Positions 40,552 to 51,164 of a stretch of 54,372 nucleotides of DNA are shown here, one piece after another. Source of the DNA: Massilia sp. ST3. Its GTDB lineage: Bacteria > Pseudomonadota > Gammaproteobacteria > Burkholderiales > Burkholderiaceae_D. A program made the position numbers and the translations under genes. The notes under the pieces were generated by a model. The model did no database searches. It was not told the DNA's origin and saw only the letters and a program-made list of their open reading frames with translations. The stretch spans positions 1-54,372 of the forward strand of contig NZ_JAGPWC010000032.1 in assembly GCF_018119405.1 (NCBI RefSeq), given 5' to 3'. Numbering within the stretch: position 1 is the stretch's first letter; each line of letters begins with the position of its first letter.

Positions 40552-41583
40552 TCAGACGTCGGCGACTTTCAGCACCAGCTTGCCCAGGTTACGCCCTTCG
40601 AACAGCATCAGAAGCGCCTCCGGGAAAGTCTCGAATCCCTCGGTCACGAATTCGATGCTTTTCAGGTTGCCTTCCCCGATCATGTGCGCCATCTCGCGCA
40701 CAGCTTCAGGATAGCGCGCGGCGTAGTCGAATACCACCATGCCTTCCATGCGCGCCCGATTCACCAGCAGCGACAGGTAATTGGCCGGCCCCTTGACCTG
40801 GGCGGTGGCGTTGTACTGCGAGATCGCGCCGCAGATCACGATGCGCGCCTTCATGTTGATGCGGGTGAGCACGGCGTCGAGGATGTCGCCGCCCACGTTG
40901 TCGAAGTAGACGTCGACGCCCTGCGGGCAGTGCTCCTTGAGCGCCGCGTGCACCGGGCCGGCCTTGTAGTCGATGCAGGCGTCGAAGCCGAGCTGCTCGA
41001 CCACGAAGCGGCACTTGTCCAGGCCGCCGGCGATGCCGACCACGCGGCAGCCCATATGTTTGGCGAGCTGGCCCACGGTCATGCCGACCGCGCCGGCCGC
41101 GCCGGACACCACCACCGTCTCGCCGGCCTTCGGCTGGCCGACTTCGCGCAGGCCGAACCAGGCCGTCATGCCCGGCATGCCCAGGGTATTGAGCCAGGCC
41201 GTCGTGCCGCCGATGCGGGGATCGATCTTGACGAAGGCGGCGCCCTTGTCGTCGGCCGCGCCGGACCAGTAGCGCTGCACGCCCGTGCCGCCGGCCACGT
41301 AGTCGCCCACGGCGAAGCGCGGCGAGCGCGAGGCCACCACGACGCCCAGGCCGCCGGCCCGCATGACTTCGCCGATCGCCACCGGGCGGATATACGACTT
41401 GCCCTCGTTCATCCAGCCGCGCATGGCCGGGTCGAGCGACAGGTAGAGCACCTTGACGACGATGCCGTCTTCAGGGGGCTCGCCCACGGCTTCCTCGTGG
41501 AACTGCCAGTCTTCGCGGCGCGGCATGCCGGACGGACGGGCGGCCAGGCGGAACTGCTGGTTCGGCGGAAATGCATTGGTCAT
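40552..41583 (-). CDS. NADP-dependent MDR-family oxidoreductase (CurA-like)
   Basis: 343-aa zinc-independent medium-chain reductase. Start ATG 41583 with GGAG upstream. The N-terminal GroES-like fold (PSGMPRREDWQFHEEAVGEPPEDG, YLSLDPAMRGWM) is followed by TAWFGLREVGQPKAGETVVVSGAAGAVGMTVGQLAKHMG, an AxxGxxG Rossmann motif, and FDNVGGDILDAVL typical of leukotriene B4 12-hydroxydehydrogenase/CurA enzymes. They reduce the C=C bond of enones such as curcumin. The physiological substrate is not known. It is divergent from yaeQ. Confidence 0.93.
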   Translation of the reverse strand: MTNAFPPNQQFRLAARPSGMPRREDWQFHEEAVGEPPEDGIVVKVLYLSLDPAMRGWMNEGKSYIRPVAIGEVMRAGGLGVVVASRSPRFAVGDYVAGGTGVQRYWSGAADDKGAAFVKIDPRIGGTTAWLNTLGMPGMTAWFGLREVGQPKAGETVVVSGAAGAVGMTVGQLAKHMGCRVVGIAGGLDKCRFVVEQLGFDACIDYKAGPVHAALKEHCPQGVDVYFDNVGGDILDAVLTRINMKARIVICGAISQYNATAQVKGPANYLSLLVNRARMEGMVVFDYAARYPEAVREMAHMIGEGNLKSIEFVTEGFETFPEALLMLFEGRNLGKLVLKVADV

Positions 41584-41687
41584 TGCGGTCTCCATGATGA
41601 TGTTGGCAACAAGACTATACCGCCTGCGGCGCGCCGCGTGCGACAATAGCGGGCTAACGCATTCGACCCTATCCACCGACCCCATCC

Positions 41688-42230
41688 ATGGCTCTCAAAG
41701 CGACCATCTACAAAGCCGACCTGTCGATCGCCGACATGGACCGCAATTATTACGGCGACCATGGCCTGACCATCGCGCGCCACCCCTCCGAAACCGACGA
41801 GCGCATGATGATCCGCGTGCTGGCCTTCGCCATCCACGCCGATCCGGCCCTGGGCTTCACCAAGGGCCTGTTCGACGTCGACGAACCCGACCTGTGGCAG
41901 AAGGACCTGACCGGCGCCATCGACCTGTGGATCGACATCGGCCAGCCGGACGAGAAGCGCATCCTGAAGGCCTGCAGCCGCTCGGAGCGCGTGTTCGTGT
42001 ACAGCTACAGCGCCACCAGCAGCATCTGGTTCAAGGGCATCGCCAACAAGATCGAGCGCGCCAGGAAGGTGACGGTCGTGAACATTCCCGCCGAAACCAG
42101 CGCCCAGCTGGAAAAGCTGGCCAAGCGCTCGATGCAGCTGCAGTGCACGATCCAGGACGGCCAGATCTGGCTGACCGACGGCGTCGACACCGTGCTGGTG
42201 GAGCGCGAATACCTGTTCGGCGGCGGCTGA
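41688..42230 (+). CDS. yaeQ: YaeQ-family protein
   Basis: 180 aa, full length for the family. Characteristic text: MALKATIYKADLSIADMDRNYYGDHGLTIARHPSETDERMM, GLFDVDEPDLWQKDLTG and VREYLFGG. YaeQ has a PD-(D/E)XK-like nuclease fold (structural knowledge of the family), with conserved Asp/Glu in SETDERMM and DEPDLW. It was linked to suppression of rfaH loss in Salmonella, but its biochemical role is unresolved. It is followed 57 bases later by the PCu(A)C gene on the same strand. Confidence 0.94.
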   Translation: MALKATIYKADLSIADMDRNYYGDHGLTIARHPSETDERMMIRVLAFAIHADPALGFTKGLFDVDEPDLWQKDLTGAIDLWIDIGQPDEKRILKACSRSERVFVYSYSATSSIWFKGIANKIERARKVTVVNIPAETSAQLEKLAKRSMQLQCTIQDGQIWLTDGVDTVLVEREYLFGGG

Positions 42231-42287
42231 GTAGCTCCCGGCGGACTATAATCTGCCGGTCCGTATGTCTGTTTGGAAGAGACGATC

Positions 42288-42737
42288 ATGACTTCTCGCA
42301 TTCTTGTCCTGCTGGGCGCCGCCCTGCTGTCCACGCAAGCGCTGGCCCAGGTGAGCGTGACCGATCCCTGGATCCGCGCCACGGTGCCGGTCCAGAAGAG
42401 CACCGGCGCCTTCATGGGGGTGAAGTCGGCCCAGCCGGCGCGCCTGGTGGAGGTGCGCACCGAGGCCGCAGGCCGCGCCGAGCTGCACGAAATGGCCATG
42501 GACGGCCAGGTGATGCGCATGCGCCGCGTCGACGGCATCGAGCTGCCGGCCGGGAAGCCGGTGAACCTGGCCAGCGGCGGCTACCACGTGATGCTGTTCG
42601 ACCTGAAGCGGCAGCTGAAGGAAGGGGAGAGCGTGGAGCTGGTGCTGGTGGTGCAGGATGCCGCCAAGAAGCGGCAGGAGGTGAAGGTGGCGGTGCCGGT
42701 GAAGCCCTTGTCGTATTCGGCGCATAGCGGGCACTGA
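42288..42737 (+). CDS. Periplasmic copper chaperone PCu(A)C
   Basis: 149 aa from ATG 42288 (GGAAGAGA upstream). Signal peptide ends LSTQALAQ. The copper-binding signature is HEMAMDGQVMRMRRVDG with the later GGYHVMLFDL, giving the H(M)x10Mx21HxM pattern of PCu(A)C, which delivers Cu(I) to the CuA site of cytochrome oxidase. Usually paired with a Sco protein; none is adjacent here. Convergent with the DUF2807 gene, with a perfect hairpin between. Confidence 0.93.
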   Translation: MTSRILVLLGAALLSTQALAQVSVTDPWIRATVPVQKSTGAFMGVKSAQPARLVEVRTEAAGRAELHEMAMDGQVMRMRRVDGIELPAGKPVNLASGGYHVMLFDLKRQLKEGESVELVLVVQDAAKKRQEVKVAVPVKPLSYSAHSGH

Positions 42738-42760
42738 TTCGCGTCGTGTATTTGCCGGCA

Positions 42761-42794
42761 AACTTGGGTTCCCGCGAAGGCGGGAACCCAAGTT
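42761..42794. repeat. Perfect 15-bp hairpin repeat AACTTGGGTTCCCGC
   Basis: AACTTGGGTTCCCGC (42761-42775), loop GAAG, GCGGGAACCCAAGTT (42780-42794), between the convergent PCu(A)C and DUF2807 genes. Same core as the repeat pair at 33393-33492 and similar to the widespread betaproteobacterial 'TTCCCGCGAAGGCGGGAA' repeats. May act as a bidirectional mRNA-end hairpin. Confidence 0.85.
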
Positions 42795-42826
42795 CATGCG
42801 GCGTATGCACGCCGCACCATCACCAC

Positions 42827-43600
42827 TCAGCGCGGCGACCCCGCCAGCCTGCGCGCATCCCCCGACCCCGCGATCGACTTGCTCACACGCGGATCGCCGT
42901 AGTAGTTCACGTCGCCCGAACCCGCGATGGTCAGGCTCAGCGCATCCTTGGCCCACACCGTCACGTCGCCCGAACCGCCCACGCTGATGCTGGCGTCGTT
43001 CGACGCCACCTTGCCCAGGTCCACATTGCCCGAGCCGCCAATCGAGACCGACAGCTTGCGCGCGCTGCCGCCCTCGGCGCGGAAGTCGCCGCTGCCGCCC
43101 AGGGTGACCGAGACCGATTCGCTCTCGATGCCGCGCACGTTGATCTTGCCCGAGCCGCCCAGGTCGAACTGGAGGCGCTGGCCGCGCAGGGCGTCGGCGT
43201 CGATGGTGCCCGAGCCGCCCAGCGACAGGCGGTCGACCTGGCGCGCGTTCACCACGATCTTCATGTTGCGCGAGCGCAGGTTCAGGTTGCGCTTGGACGG
43301 GCGCACCTTGAGGGTGCCGTCTTCGACCACGGTCTCGATCAGGGGCAGCAGGTTGTCGTCGGCATCGACGGTCACCGCTTCGCTGTTCCCCATGCGCAGT
43401 TCCAGCCGGCCCGGCAGCTCGAGCGCCACGCCGGTGAAGTGCTGGACCTGGCGCGCCTGGCGCTTGACGCTGCCGCTGCCTTCGACCTGCTCGCCCTTGA
43501 AGGGCCACATGCCGGCGGAGGCGGGGGCGGCCGCGCCGGCCAGGGCGGCGGCCAGCAGCAGGCCGCGCAGGGCGGTGACAGTGAAGGTGTTCTTGTTCAT
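42827..43600 (-). CDS. DUF2807 (head-GIN domain) secreted protein
   Basis: 257 aa from ATG 43600 (AAGGAGA site). Signal peptide ends APASAG. The mature protein is a beta-helix/solenoid with many GSG turns (LGGSGTIDA, LGGSGKINVRG, LGGSGDFRAEGG, IGGSGNVDLG, VGGSGDVTVWA, IAGSGDVNYYG), the signature of DUF2807 auto-transporter adhesin 'head GIN' proteins. It begins GSGSVKRQARQVQHFTGVALELPG. It is probably periplasmic or surface exposed. The function is unknown. Confidence 0.92.
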   Translation of the reverse strand: MNKNTFTVTALRGLLLAAALAGAAAPASAGMWPFKGEQVEGSGSVKRQARQVQHFTGVALELPGRLELRMGNSEAVTVDADDNLLPLIETVVEDGTLKVRPSKRNLNLRSRNMKIVVNARQVDRLSLGGSGTIDADALRGQRLQFDLGGSGKINVRGIESESVSVTLGGSGDFRAEGGSARKLSVSIGGSGNVDLGKVASNDASISVGGSGDVTVWAKDALSLTIAGSGDVNYYGDPRVSKSIAGSGDARRLAGSPR

Positions 43601-43806
43601 GGTGGTCTCCTTGGATGCGAATGTCAGTGCAGCCATCCTAGACAAGCGTCCCTGTGCGCGTGGCGCGTTTGCGACGAACCGCAGGGCCGGCGGAGTGGAA
43701 TGCACGATGGAGGGACAGGCCGCCATGCATTCCGCCTATCCCTCAAGCGCGAGATGCACTAGAATCGTGCGCTTTTTCCCCGGATTTCCCCGGGTTGAGG
43801 TATGTG

Positions 43807-44289
43807 ATGAACCTGATTCTCTTCATGGTCGCTTTTTGCGTCGGCATCGCGATGTCGGTGCAGGCGGCCGTCAACAGCCAGCTGGCGCATGCGATCGGCG
43901 CCAATTCGGTGGCCGCCGCCCTGGTGTCCTTCAGTTGCGGCACCGTGGCGCTGCTGGCGATGGCCCTGGCCAAGGATGGCTTCGGCGGCCTGGGCGCCAC
44001 GCTCGCGGCGCTGCCTTCGCAGCCGCTGTGGAAGTTCGCCGGCGGCTTCCTGGGCGCCGCCTTCGTCTTCGGCACCGTGTTCCTGGCTCCGCGCATCGGC
44101 TTGCTGAGCCTGATCGTGCTGGTGATCGCCGGCCAGCTGTTCACCTCGATGGCGATCGACCATTTCGGCCTGATCCATATGGCGACCCGCAAGGTGTCCA
44201 TGGTGCGCCTGGCCGGGGCGGTGGTGGTAGCCCTGGGCGTGGCGATTACCCTGTTCGGCGACCGCATCGTTGCAACTATCACACGATAA
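43807..44289 (+). CDS. DMT-type membrane protein (DUF606/YdcZ family)
   Basis: 160 aa with five membrane helices (about residues 3-22, 35-54, 72-92, 97-116, 133-152). It opens MNLILFMVAFCVGIAMSVQAAVNSQLA, with the QAAVNSQL element typical of YdcZ/DUF606 half-size drug/metabolite transporter-superfamily proteins. ATG 43807 is used; ATG 43802 would read ATGTGA and stop at once. Probably dimerises to form a 10-helix transporter. Substrate unknown. Precedes the PilT-like gene with a 112-base gap. Confidence 0.85.
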   Translation: MNLILFMVAFCVGIAMSVQAAVNSQLAHAIGANSVAAALVSFSCGTVALLAMALAKDGFGGLGATLAALPSQPLWKFAGGFLGAAFVFGTVFLAPRIGLLSLIVLVIAGQLFTSMAIDHFGLIHMATRKVSMVRLAGAVVVALGVAITLFGDRIVATITR

Positions 44290-44401
44290 GCGTCACGCCA
44301 AGTGTGGCTTCTCGGGCAATTTTGATTTCGATATTGCAATTTTTGGCCGGTGCTGGTTTTATAATGGTTTGCATCAATTCATTTAACAGCGCCCCGGCCA
44401 G

Positions 44402-45523
44402 ATGGAACACCATACCTCTTCGCAGATTCCCACTCTCTCGTACATCGAAAACGAAGACCACCCGGTGTTCGGGACCCTGGTCGAGCAGATCCTGCACCTG
44501 CTGAACTCGAAGCTGGTGTTCTCGGACATCATCATTCACCAGAACAGCCCGCTCATGCTGCGCCAGCCCAAGGGCCTGGTGGCGGTGACCGATTCGCCGA
44601 TCACGAAGGAGGAGCTGGAAGAGTTCTTCGACGTGATCGAGCCGAACTGGGCCGAGCGCATCGCGGTGCGCGCCTTCGACCGCTCGATCGACCTGCATAC
44701 GGCGCGCATCCGCGCCAACTGCTTCCACTTCCAGGGCCGCAAGCGCCTGGGCTGCGTGATCCGCCGCTTCCCGAAGGCGCCGCTGGCGCTGTCCGAGCTG
44801 GGGCTGTGGGACGACGAACTGCAGTTCGCGCGCCTGACCAGCGGCCTGGTCCTGATCATCGGCGACACCTGCCAGGGCAAGTCGACCACCATCGCCTCGA
44901 TCCTGGACGAGATCAACAAGCAGCGCTCGGGCCACATCATCACCATCGAAGACCCGGTCGAGACCCTGATCCCCCAGCGCAAGTGCATCATCACCCAGCG
45001 CGAGGTGGGCGTGGACGGCGACGTCGAGAGCTACTACCTGGGCGCCCTGGACGCGCTGCGCGAGCGCCCGGACGTGATCATGATCGGCGAAATCCGCGAC
45101 GCCCAGACCGCCCAGGAAGCGCTGGCGCTGGCCGAATCCGGCCCGCTGGTGCTGGCCACCCTGCACGCGCGCTCGACCGAACTGGGGCTGCAAAAGATGC
45201 TGCGCCTGCTGGGCAACTCCGAAGCCCAGGCCCAGGCGCTGGCGCACGCGCTGCGCGGCGTGCTGTGCCAGGCGCTGCTGCCTTCGCGCGAAGGCAACCG
45301 CTACCACCTCGCCACCGAGTGCCTGACCCCCAGCAGCGCCATCATGCGCATGCTCGAAGCGGGCGACATCGGCGGCATCCGCGCCCACATGAACAGCGGC
45401 CGCGATCCGGGCTGCCACACCATGAACGCCTCGCTGGAACAGCTGCTGGCCGCGCACAAGGTGCGCGTGGAAGACGCGCGCGCCGCCACCACCGACCGGG
45501 TGGCGTTCGCCGACATGGTGTGA
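44402..45523 (+). CDS. PilT/PilU-family pilus ATPase, orphan
   Basis: 373 aa. The N-terminal PAS-like domain (about residues 20-125, LVFSDIIIHQNSPLMLRQPKG) is followed by the RecA-like ATPase. Walker A is GDTCQGKST (154-162), Asp box TIEDPVE, Walker B IMIGEIRD, and His box LATLHA. The Walker A is unusual: PilT and PilU normally read GPTGSGKST, but here the core residues are DTCQ. The GxxxxGK(S/T) minimum is kept, so ATP binding is likely. No other pilus gene lies nearby. It may drive retraction of a pilus encoded elsewhere. Confidence 0.9.
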   Translation: MEHHTSSQIPTLSYIENEDHPVFGTLVEQILHLLNSKLVFSDIIIHQNSPLMLRQPKGLVAVTDSPITKEELEEFFDVIEPNWAERIAVRAFDRSIDLHTARIRANCFHFQGRKRLGCVIRRFPKAPLALSELGLWDDELQFARLTSGLVLIIGDTCQGKSTTIASILDEINKQRSGHIITIEDPVETLIPQRKCIITQREVGVDGDVESYYLGALDALRERPDVIMIGEIRDAQTAQEALALAESGPLVLATLHARSTELGLQKMLRLLGNSEAQAQALAHALRGVLCQALLPSREGNRYHLATECLTPSSAIMRMLEAGDIGGIRAHMNSGRDPGCHTMNASLEQLLAAHKVRVEDARAATTDRVAFADMV

Positions 45524-45534
45524 CGCCTGCCGGC

Positions 45535-45646
45535 GTAGGGCGGGCGGCTTTGCCGCCCACGCGGTGATAGTCCGCAGCGAGATCATCCCGCACGAGAGCG
45601 GAGCCACTACCAATCACCGCGTGGACGGCACAGCCGTCCACCCTAC
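45535..45646. repeat. Complete GTAGGG...CCCTAC palindromic element
   Basis: 112 bases between the convergent PilT-like and cytochrome c genes: left arm GTAGGGCGGGCGGCTTTGCCGCCCACGCGG, middle with CGCACGAGAGCGGAGCC, right arm CCGCGTGGACGGCACAGCCGTCCACCCTAC. The middle matches the element at 20270. The best-preserved full copy of this family in the window. Confidence 0.87.
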
Positions 45647-45695
45647 TCATCGCGCCGACAATTATCTTGTCGCCACCGCGTTCGGACGGACAGGC

Positions 45696-46964
45696 CTAGT
45701 CCAGCGGCACCGCGCGGTAGCGGTTCACCTCCGGAGAAGTGACCGCCGGCGCCGCGTTGCCCCAGCTGCCGCGCACATAGCTCAGGACCGCCGCCACCTG
45801 GGCGTCGCTCAGCTCATGGCCATAGGGCGGCATGCCGTAGGGACGCGGATTGCCCGCGGTCCCGGGCGGGAAGCCGCCGTTCAGCACCATCCTGATCGCG
45901 TTCACGGCGGGCGTCAGCGTCACCGCGCGGTTGCCGGCCAGCGGCGGGTAGGCCGGCTGCCGGCCCTTGCCGTCGGCGCCGTGGCAATCCACGCACTGCT
46001 TGTCGTAGATCCGCTTGCCTTCGGCCAGCAGCTGCTCGCTGGCCGCCTCGCCCGCCGCGGGCTGGGGCGCCCCGGTTGCCGGCAGCGATTTCAGGTAGTC
46101 CGCCATGGCGCCCAGGTCGCCTGGTGTCAGGTGCTGCAGGCTGCGCGCCACCACTTCCGCCATCGGCCCGGTGGCCGTGCCGCGCGGCGAGACGCCGGTG
46201 CCGAGCAGGGCCACGATGTGCTCCTTGTCCCAGTCGCCCAGTCCCGCCTCGCTGCCGGCGGTGAGCGAGGGTGCGTACCAGCCGATGGCGGGAATCAGGC
46301 CGCCGGAGAGCGTCTCGCCGCTCGCGCCCAGGCGGTTGCGGGTGCTGTGGCAGGCGCTGCAATGTCCCAGGCCCTCGACCAGATAGGCGCCGCGGTTCCA
46401 GGCCGCGCCGCGCTGCGGCTGCGGCGCGAACACGGCGGGACGGAAGTAGAGCAGGCGCCAGCCGGCCAGCAAGGCCTGCTGGTTATAGGGGAAGTCCAGT
46501 TCGTGCGGGCGCTTGGCTTGCCTTACCGGCGCCAGGCTGCGGAAATAGGCGTACAGCGCGTCGGAATCGGCACGCGTCACGCGGGTGGTGTTGGTGTACG
46601 GGAAGGCCGGGTAGAGCAGGCGGCCGTCGCGGCCGATGCCGTTGTGCAGGGCGTTCCAGAAATCGTCCGCGCTCCAGGCGCCGATGCCGGTCTCGCGGTC
46701 CGGCGTCAGGTTGGGGCCGTAGAGGCGGCCGAAAGGCGTGTCGAGCGCCCGTCCGCCGGCATAGGCCGGCGCGCCGCGCGCCGTGTGGCAGGCGACGCAG
46801 TCGCCGGCGCGCGCCAGGTAGGCGCCGCGCGCGATGTTCTCCGGCGTGGGCGCATAGGCGGCCGGCGAGGCGGCCGGGATGTGCTGGGCGCGTGGCCAGG
46901 CAAGGGCGATCGCGGCAAGGGCGGCGCCGGCCAGGACCAGCAGGGCAAGTGAAGTCCTCTTCAT
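45696..46964 (-). CDS. Triheme cytochrome c (alcohol-dehydrogenase cytochrome-subunit-like)
   Basis: 422 aa from ATG 46964. Signal anchor (SLALLVLAGAALAAIALAWP) then three class I cytochrome domains, each with CxxCH: CVACH (about residue 57), CSACH (about 200) and CVDCH (about 330). The domain order and FWNALHNGIGRDGRLLYPAFPYTNTTRVT match the membrane-bound gluconate/alcohol dehydrogenase triheme subunit (AdhB-type). Its ATGA start overlaps the stop of the upstream diheme cytochrome gene. No dehydrogenase subunit is encoded next to it, so the electron donor must come from elsewhere, perhaps the GMC enzyme at 28075. Confidence 0.9.
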   Translation of the reverse strand: MKRTSLALLVLAGAALAAIALAWPRAQHIPAASPAAYAPTPENIARGAYLARAGDCVACHTARGAPAYAGGRALDTPFGRLYGPNLTPDRETGIGAWSADDFWNALHNGIGRDGRLLYPAFPYTNTTRVTRADSDALYAYFRSLAPVRQAKRPHELDFPYNQQALLAGWRLLYFRPAVFAPQPQRGAAWNRGAYLVEGLGHCSACHSTRNRLGASGETLSGGLIPAIGWYAPSLTAGSEAGLGDWDKEHIVALLGTGVSPRGTATGPMAEVVARSLQHLTPGDLGAMADYLKSLPATGAPQPAAGEAASEQLLAEGKRIYDKQCVDCHGADGKGRQPAYPPLAGNRAVTLTPAVNAIRMVLNGGFPPGTAGNPRPYGMPPYGHELSDAQVAAVLSYVRGSWGNAAPAVTSPEVNRYRAVPLD

Positions 46965-47683
46965 GGCGCATCCTTCGCGCTGCCGCAGGCCAGCGGCAGC
47001 GGGCGGACGATCGCCGCCGCCGCAGCGGGGCGGGGATCGCTCGGCACCGGCTGGGCCGCGAGCCAGCCCGAGACGGCGTTCACGTCCTCCAGCGTGAGGC
47101 GGGCGGTGATCTCGGCCATGCAGTCGGGCGCGTGGGCGCGGCGCAGCTTGTCGCGCCAGGCGCCGAACTGGGCGTTCACGTAGTCGCGCGGCAGGCCGAG
47201 CAGGCCGGGAATCGCCGGCTCGACGCCGGTCAGGCGCTGGCCGTGGCAGGCCACGCAGGCCGGGACCTTGCGCGCCGCGTCGCCCTTGAACACCAGCTGG
47301 CGGCCGCGCTCCAGCGTCTGCGCCGGCATCGTGGACGGCGCCGGCTGCGGCGCGGGCGGGTGCTGGGCGGCGAACCAGCCGGCGATCTCGCGCAGGTAGG
47401 GATCGGGCAGGTGGTCGACCAGGTAGGTCATGAGCGGATACTGGCGCCGGCCCTCGCGGAAGTTGAGCAGCTGGTTGTACAGGTAGCCGGCCGGCTTGCC
47501 GCCGATGCGCGGGTAGTAGCTGTCGTTGACCGGATTGCCGCGCGCATCGACGCGCGCGTGGCAGGAGGTGCAGGCGGCCAGGCGCTGGGCCAGGGTGTCG
47601 GGCACGGCCTGGGCGTGCGCGGCCGGGGCGGAGCACGCCAGCGCAAGCAGCATGGCGCCGGACAGGGGGCGAAACCGGTTCAT
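46961..47683 (-). CDS. Diheme cytochrome c (c4/c553-like)
   Basis: 240 aa. ATG 47683 is chosen because it starts a clean signal peptide (MNRFRPLSGAMLLALACSAPAAHAQ); ATGs at 47698 and 47704 are alternatives. Two CxxCH sites (CTSCH about residue 43, CVACH about residue 143) with c4-type flanks YYPRIGGKPAGYLYNQLLNFREGRR and later CHGQRLTGVEPAIPGLLG. Soluble periplasmic electron carrier. It overlaps the triheme cytochrome gene by four bases (ATGA), so the pair is translationally coupled and probably one electron-transfer module. Confidence 0.9.
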   Translation of the reverse strand: MNRFRPLSGAMLLALACSAPAAHAQAVPDTLAQRLAACTSCHARVDARGNPVNDSYYPRIGGKPAGYLYNQLLNFREGRRQYPLMTYLVDHLPDPYLREIAGWFAAQHPPAPQPAPSTMPAQTLERGRQLVFKGDAARKVPACVACHGQRLTGVEPAIPGLLGLPRDYVNAQFGAWRDKLRRAHAPDCMAEITARLTLEDVNAVSGWLAAQPVPSDPRPAAAAAIVRPLPLACGSAKDAP

Positions 47684-47922
47684 CGGATCGTCAATCATGG
47701 GCATGCATGGATGATAACGCGGATCGCCTGCCAATGGACGGCAATCCGGGACACCGTGACCCGGGATGAAAGGTGGGCGCGCCAGCACGGCGCTGTTTTG
47801 CACGATAAAGTGGTATTGTCCTACACATACGATACTGTCGCGGTTTACGACCGCAGTTCGAGGGCCATGGCGCCGCCTGCCGGCGCCGTCGCGTGTTTGT
47901 CATCCCGACCATAGGCCGCACC
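47684..47922. promoter_or_regulatory. Divergent promoter region, cytochrome c / KaiC-like genes
   Basis: 239 gene-free bases. An AT-richer block (about 47806-47845) contains TTGTCC-TACACATACG-ATACT and the imperfect inverted pair GTATTGTCC...ATACGATAC. It may hold the KaiC-like gene promoter. I cannot assign a sigma factor with confidence. Confidence 0.4.
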
Positions 47923-49417
47923 ATGATTTCTGCTTCACCCCTTCCCACTTCGTCGGCTCCGCGCATTTCCACCGGCATTGACGGCCTCGACGATATCCTC
48001 GGCGGTGGGTTGACGCCCCAGCGCGTGTACCTGATCGAAGGCTCGCCGGGCTCCGGCAAGACGACCCTCGGCCTGCAGTTCCTGCTCGACGGCGCGCGCA
48101 AGGGCGAGCATGGCCTGTACATCACCCTGTCGGAGACCACCGATGAACTGCGGGCAGTGGCCGCCAGCCACGGCTGGTCGCTCGCGGAATTGTCGCTGTT
48201 CGAGTTGGCCGGCGACGCCGACCTGGACATCGATGCGCAGCAATCGGTGTTTCACCCGTCCGAGGTCGAGCTGGGCGAGACCACGCGCAACGTGATGAAC
48301 CAGGTCGACCAGGTCAAGCCCGCGCGCGTGGTGTTCGACAGTCTCTCCGAGATGCGCCTGCTGGCCCAGAATCCCTTGCGCTACCGGCGCCAGATTCTTG
48401 CGCTCAAGCAGTTCTTCTCCTCGCGGGCCTGTACCGTGCTGTTGCTGGACGACAAGACCGCCTCGTCCGACCAGCACCTGCACAGCATCGCCCACGGCGT
48501 CATCAGCCTGGAGCAGATCGCCAAGGAGTTCGGCAAGGAGCGGCGCCGCGTCAACATCATCAAGATGCGCGGCATCCGCTTCCGCGGCGGCTACCATGAC
48601 TACACGCTGGATACCGGAGGCATCACCATGTACCCGCGCCTGGTGGCGGCCGAGCATGCCAGCGATTTCGCGCCGTCGGTGCGTTCGACCGGGGCGGCGG
48701 GCCTGGACCGCTTGCTCGGAGGGGGGCTGGTGCGCGGCACCAATACCCTGATCGTGGGGCCGTCCGGCATTGGCAAGACCACCTTGTCCACGCGTTGCCT
48801 GCTGGCCGCCATCGAGCGGGGCGAGAAGGCGGCGTTCTACCTGTTCGACGAGGGGCTCGGCACCTTCTTCGCGCGCAGCGCCGCGATGGGGCTGGAGCTG
48901 CGCGCCTACGCCGCCAGCGGCCAGCTTGCCATCCACCATATCGATCCCGCCGAACTCGCGCCGGGCGAATTTGCGCAGATGCTGCGCGACGCCGTCGAGC
49001 GGCAAGGCGTGGATTTCATCGTGATCGACAGCCTGAACGCCTACCTGCAGGCGATGCCGGGCGAGCATTTCCTCACGCTGCAGATGCACGAGCTGCTGTC
49101 CTACCTGAACCAGAAGGGCGTGACCACGGTGCTGGTGCTCGGACAGCACGGCCTGATCGGCGAAGTGCGCACCGACGTCGACCTGAGCTACCTGAGCGAC
49201 AGTACCGTACTGCTGCGCTTCTTCGAATCGAACGGCAGACTGCGCCGCGCCATCACGGTCATCAAGAGCCGCACGGCGGACCATGCGCTGACGATCCACG
49301 AGATGCAGCTCGGCAGCGACGGTGTCCGGATCGGCGAGCCGCTCGAAGGCTTCGACGGCGTCCTGACCGGCTTGCCGAGCTATCGCGGCGCCACGCCCAT
49401 GATGGTTCCGACGGCAC

Positions 49418-49431
<14 letters not shown>
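47923..49431 (+). CDS. Tandem KaiC-like ATPase
   Basis: 502 aa from ATG 47923; an in-frame GTG at 47893 is possible. Two RecA/KaiC domains: CI-like (about residues 14-245) with Walker A GSPGSGKTT (40-48) and Walker B RVVFDSLSE, and CII-like (about 260-490) with Walker A GPSGIGKTT and FIVIDSLNAY. By manual alignment to KaiC, the CII autophosphorylation region (DNA about 49172-49215, VRTDVDLSYLSDS) keeps Thr426- and Ser431-like positions but has Tyr at Thr432. No kaiA or kaiB is nearby. It overlaps the hybrid kinase gene by 14 bases, so it probably tunes or is tuned by that kinase. Confidence 0.92.
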
Positions 49432-51160
<1,729 letters not shown>

Positions 51161-51164
51161 GGCG

